Below, one piece after another: positions 63,860 through 64,000 of a stretch of DNA of 64,000 nt (position 1 is the stretch's first letter; every line of letters starts with the position of its first letter). Where the stretch lies: NCBI GenBank assembly GCA_050313295.1, contig JBNPLD010000009.1; one strand, given 5' to 3'. This DNA is from S5-A14a sp022766365. GTDB lineage: Bacteria > Bacillota > Clostridia > Peptostreptococcales > Anaerovoracaceae. The position numbers and the translations under genes are program-made. The notes beneath the pieces were generated by a model. That model ran no database searches. It had not been told where the DNA came from and was given only the letters and a program-made list of their open reading frames with translations.

Positions 63860-64000
63860 ATGGAATTTTTTACACAAGCAGTAGATGTATTAAAGATTTT
63901 AGTAATGGCACTTGGTGCTGGTTTAGGTGCATGGGGCGTTATTAACTTGATGGAAGGTTATGGTAATGATAACCCTGGTGCAAAATCTCAAGGTATTAAA
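63860..64000 (+). CDS. maff2: Maff2-family conjugation protein (partial)
   Basis: The 47 visible residues, starting MEFFTQAVDVLKILVMALGA and continuing GLGAWGVINLMEGYGNDNPG, are characteristic of Maff2, a small membrane protein of the Tn1549/CTn mating module, usually next to virD4. GAGGAGG precedes the ATG. The gene runs beyond the window. Confidence 0.85.
   Translation, partial: MEFFTQAVDVLKILVMALGAGLGAWGVINLMEGYGNDNPGAKSQGIK

Larger units (their letters stand above)
47316..64000 (+). mobile_element. Integrative conjugative element of Tn1549/CTn type, left part
   Basis: From the break in the methylase gene to the window edge the genes are a conjugation/replication module: CD1845-like membrane protein, RepA-type initiator, DnaC-like ATPase, PcfB, antirepressor, VirD4, SSB and Maff2. 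Base composition drops to about one third GC compared with the chromosome. The far end, integrase and mating-pore genes are not in the window. A 9.2-kb IME is nested inside it. Confidence 0.8.

Overview
The window comes from a low-GC Gram-positive anaerobe of class Clostridia. Gene order, amino-acid-fermentation enzymes and Clostridia-type protein extensions suggest a Eubacteriales lineage, perhaps Anaerovoracaceae/Mogibacterium-like; the genus is inference only. Positions 1-46143 are chromosomal. From 46149 to the right edge the window is mobile DNA: an AT-rich integrative conjugative element (ICE) of the Tn1549/CTn type, which itself carries a nested, GC-richer Tn4451-like mobilizable element (IME).

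Chromosomal part. After the end of a cell-wall glucosaminidase and a radical-SAM gene comes an unusual in-frame fusion of epoxyqueuosine reductase QueH with asparagine synthetase AsnA. A long forward housekeeping run follows: priA (lacking its zinc-binding insert), def, fmt, a YugP-type protease, rsmB, a PP2C phosphatase/PASTA kinase pair, rsgA and rpe. A reverse-strand block holds an ACC-synthase-like PLP enzyme, an SDR protein without its catalytic Tyr, a YkvI-type transporter and an HTH regulator with an unrecognised large C-terminal domain, then a PBP1A. Forward again are comEC, holA, a DMT transporter and three genes for a flavin-based NAD(P)-linked iron-sulfur complex that resembles the Stn-type electron-bifurcating transhydrogenase. 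A LysR regulator, glutamate dehydrogenase with a CxxC-less thioredoxin-reductase-like flavoprotein, and an M18 aminopeptidase fit amino-acid fermentation. The last block is recN-argR (reverse) and ruvC-ruvA-ruvB-queA-tgt-rlmD (forward). queH, queA and tgt together supply three queuosine-pathway steps in one window.

Mobile part. Immediately after rlmD lies the 5' part of an N6-adenine DNA methylase gene, cut off in motif I near 47315, where ICE DNA begins. The ICE carries a small membrane protein, RepA-type initiator, DnaC-like ATPase, PcfB, an antirepressor, VirD4/TcpA, an ABC-F resistance gene, SSB and Maff2 (running off the right edge). VirD4 is split by a 9157-bp IME (about 51656-60812). 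Removing it at a shared GGT restores one continuous reading frame. The IME has a large serine recombinase, TnpV and TnpW relatives, small proteins, a lincosamide nucleotidyltransferase lnu(C), a presumed oriT region, a relaxase, a CHC2 primase-like protein, a VapE-like helicase and TTGTTGAC iterons.

Regulation visible in the sequence includes a complete four-segment leader-peptide attenuator in front of the ABC-F gene, three related terminator-plus-SD modules in front of ICE genes, an ARG box in front of argR and several sigma-A promoters. No tRNA, rRNA or CRISPR array was seen.
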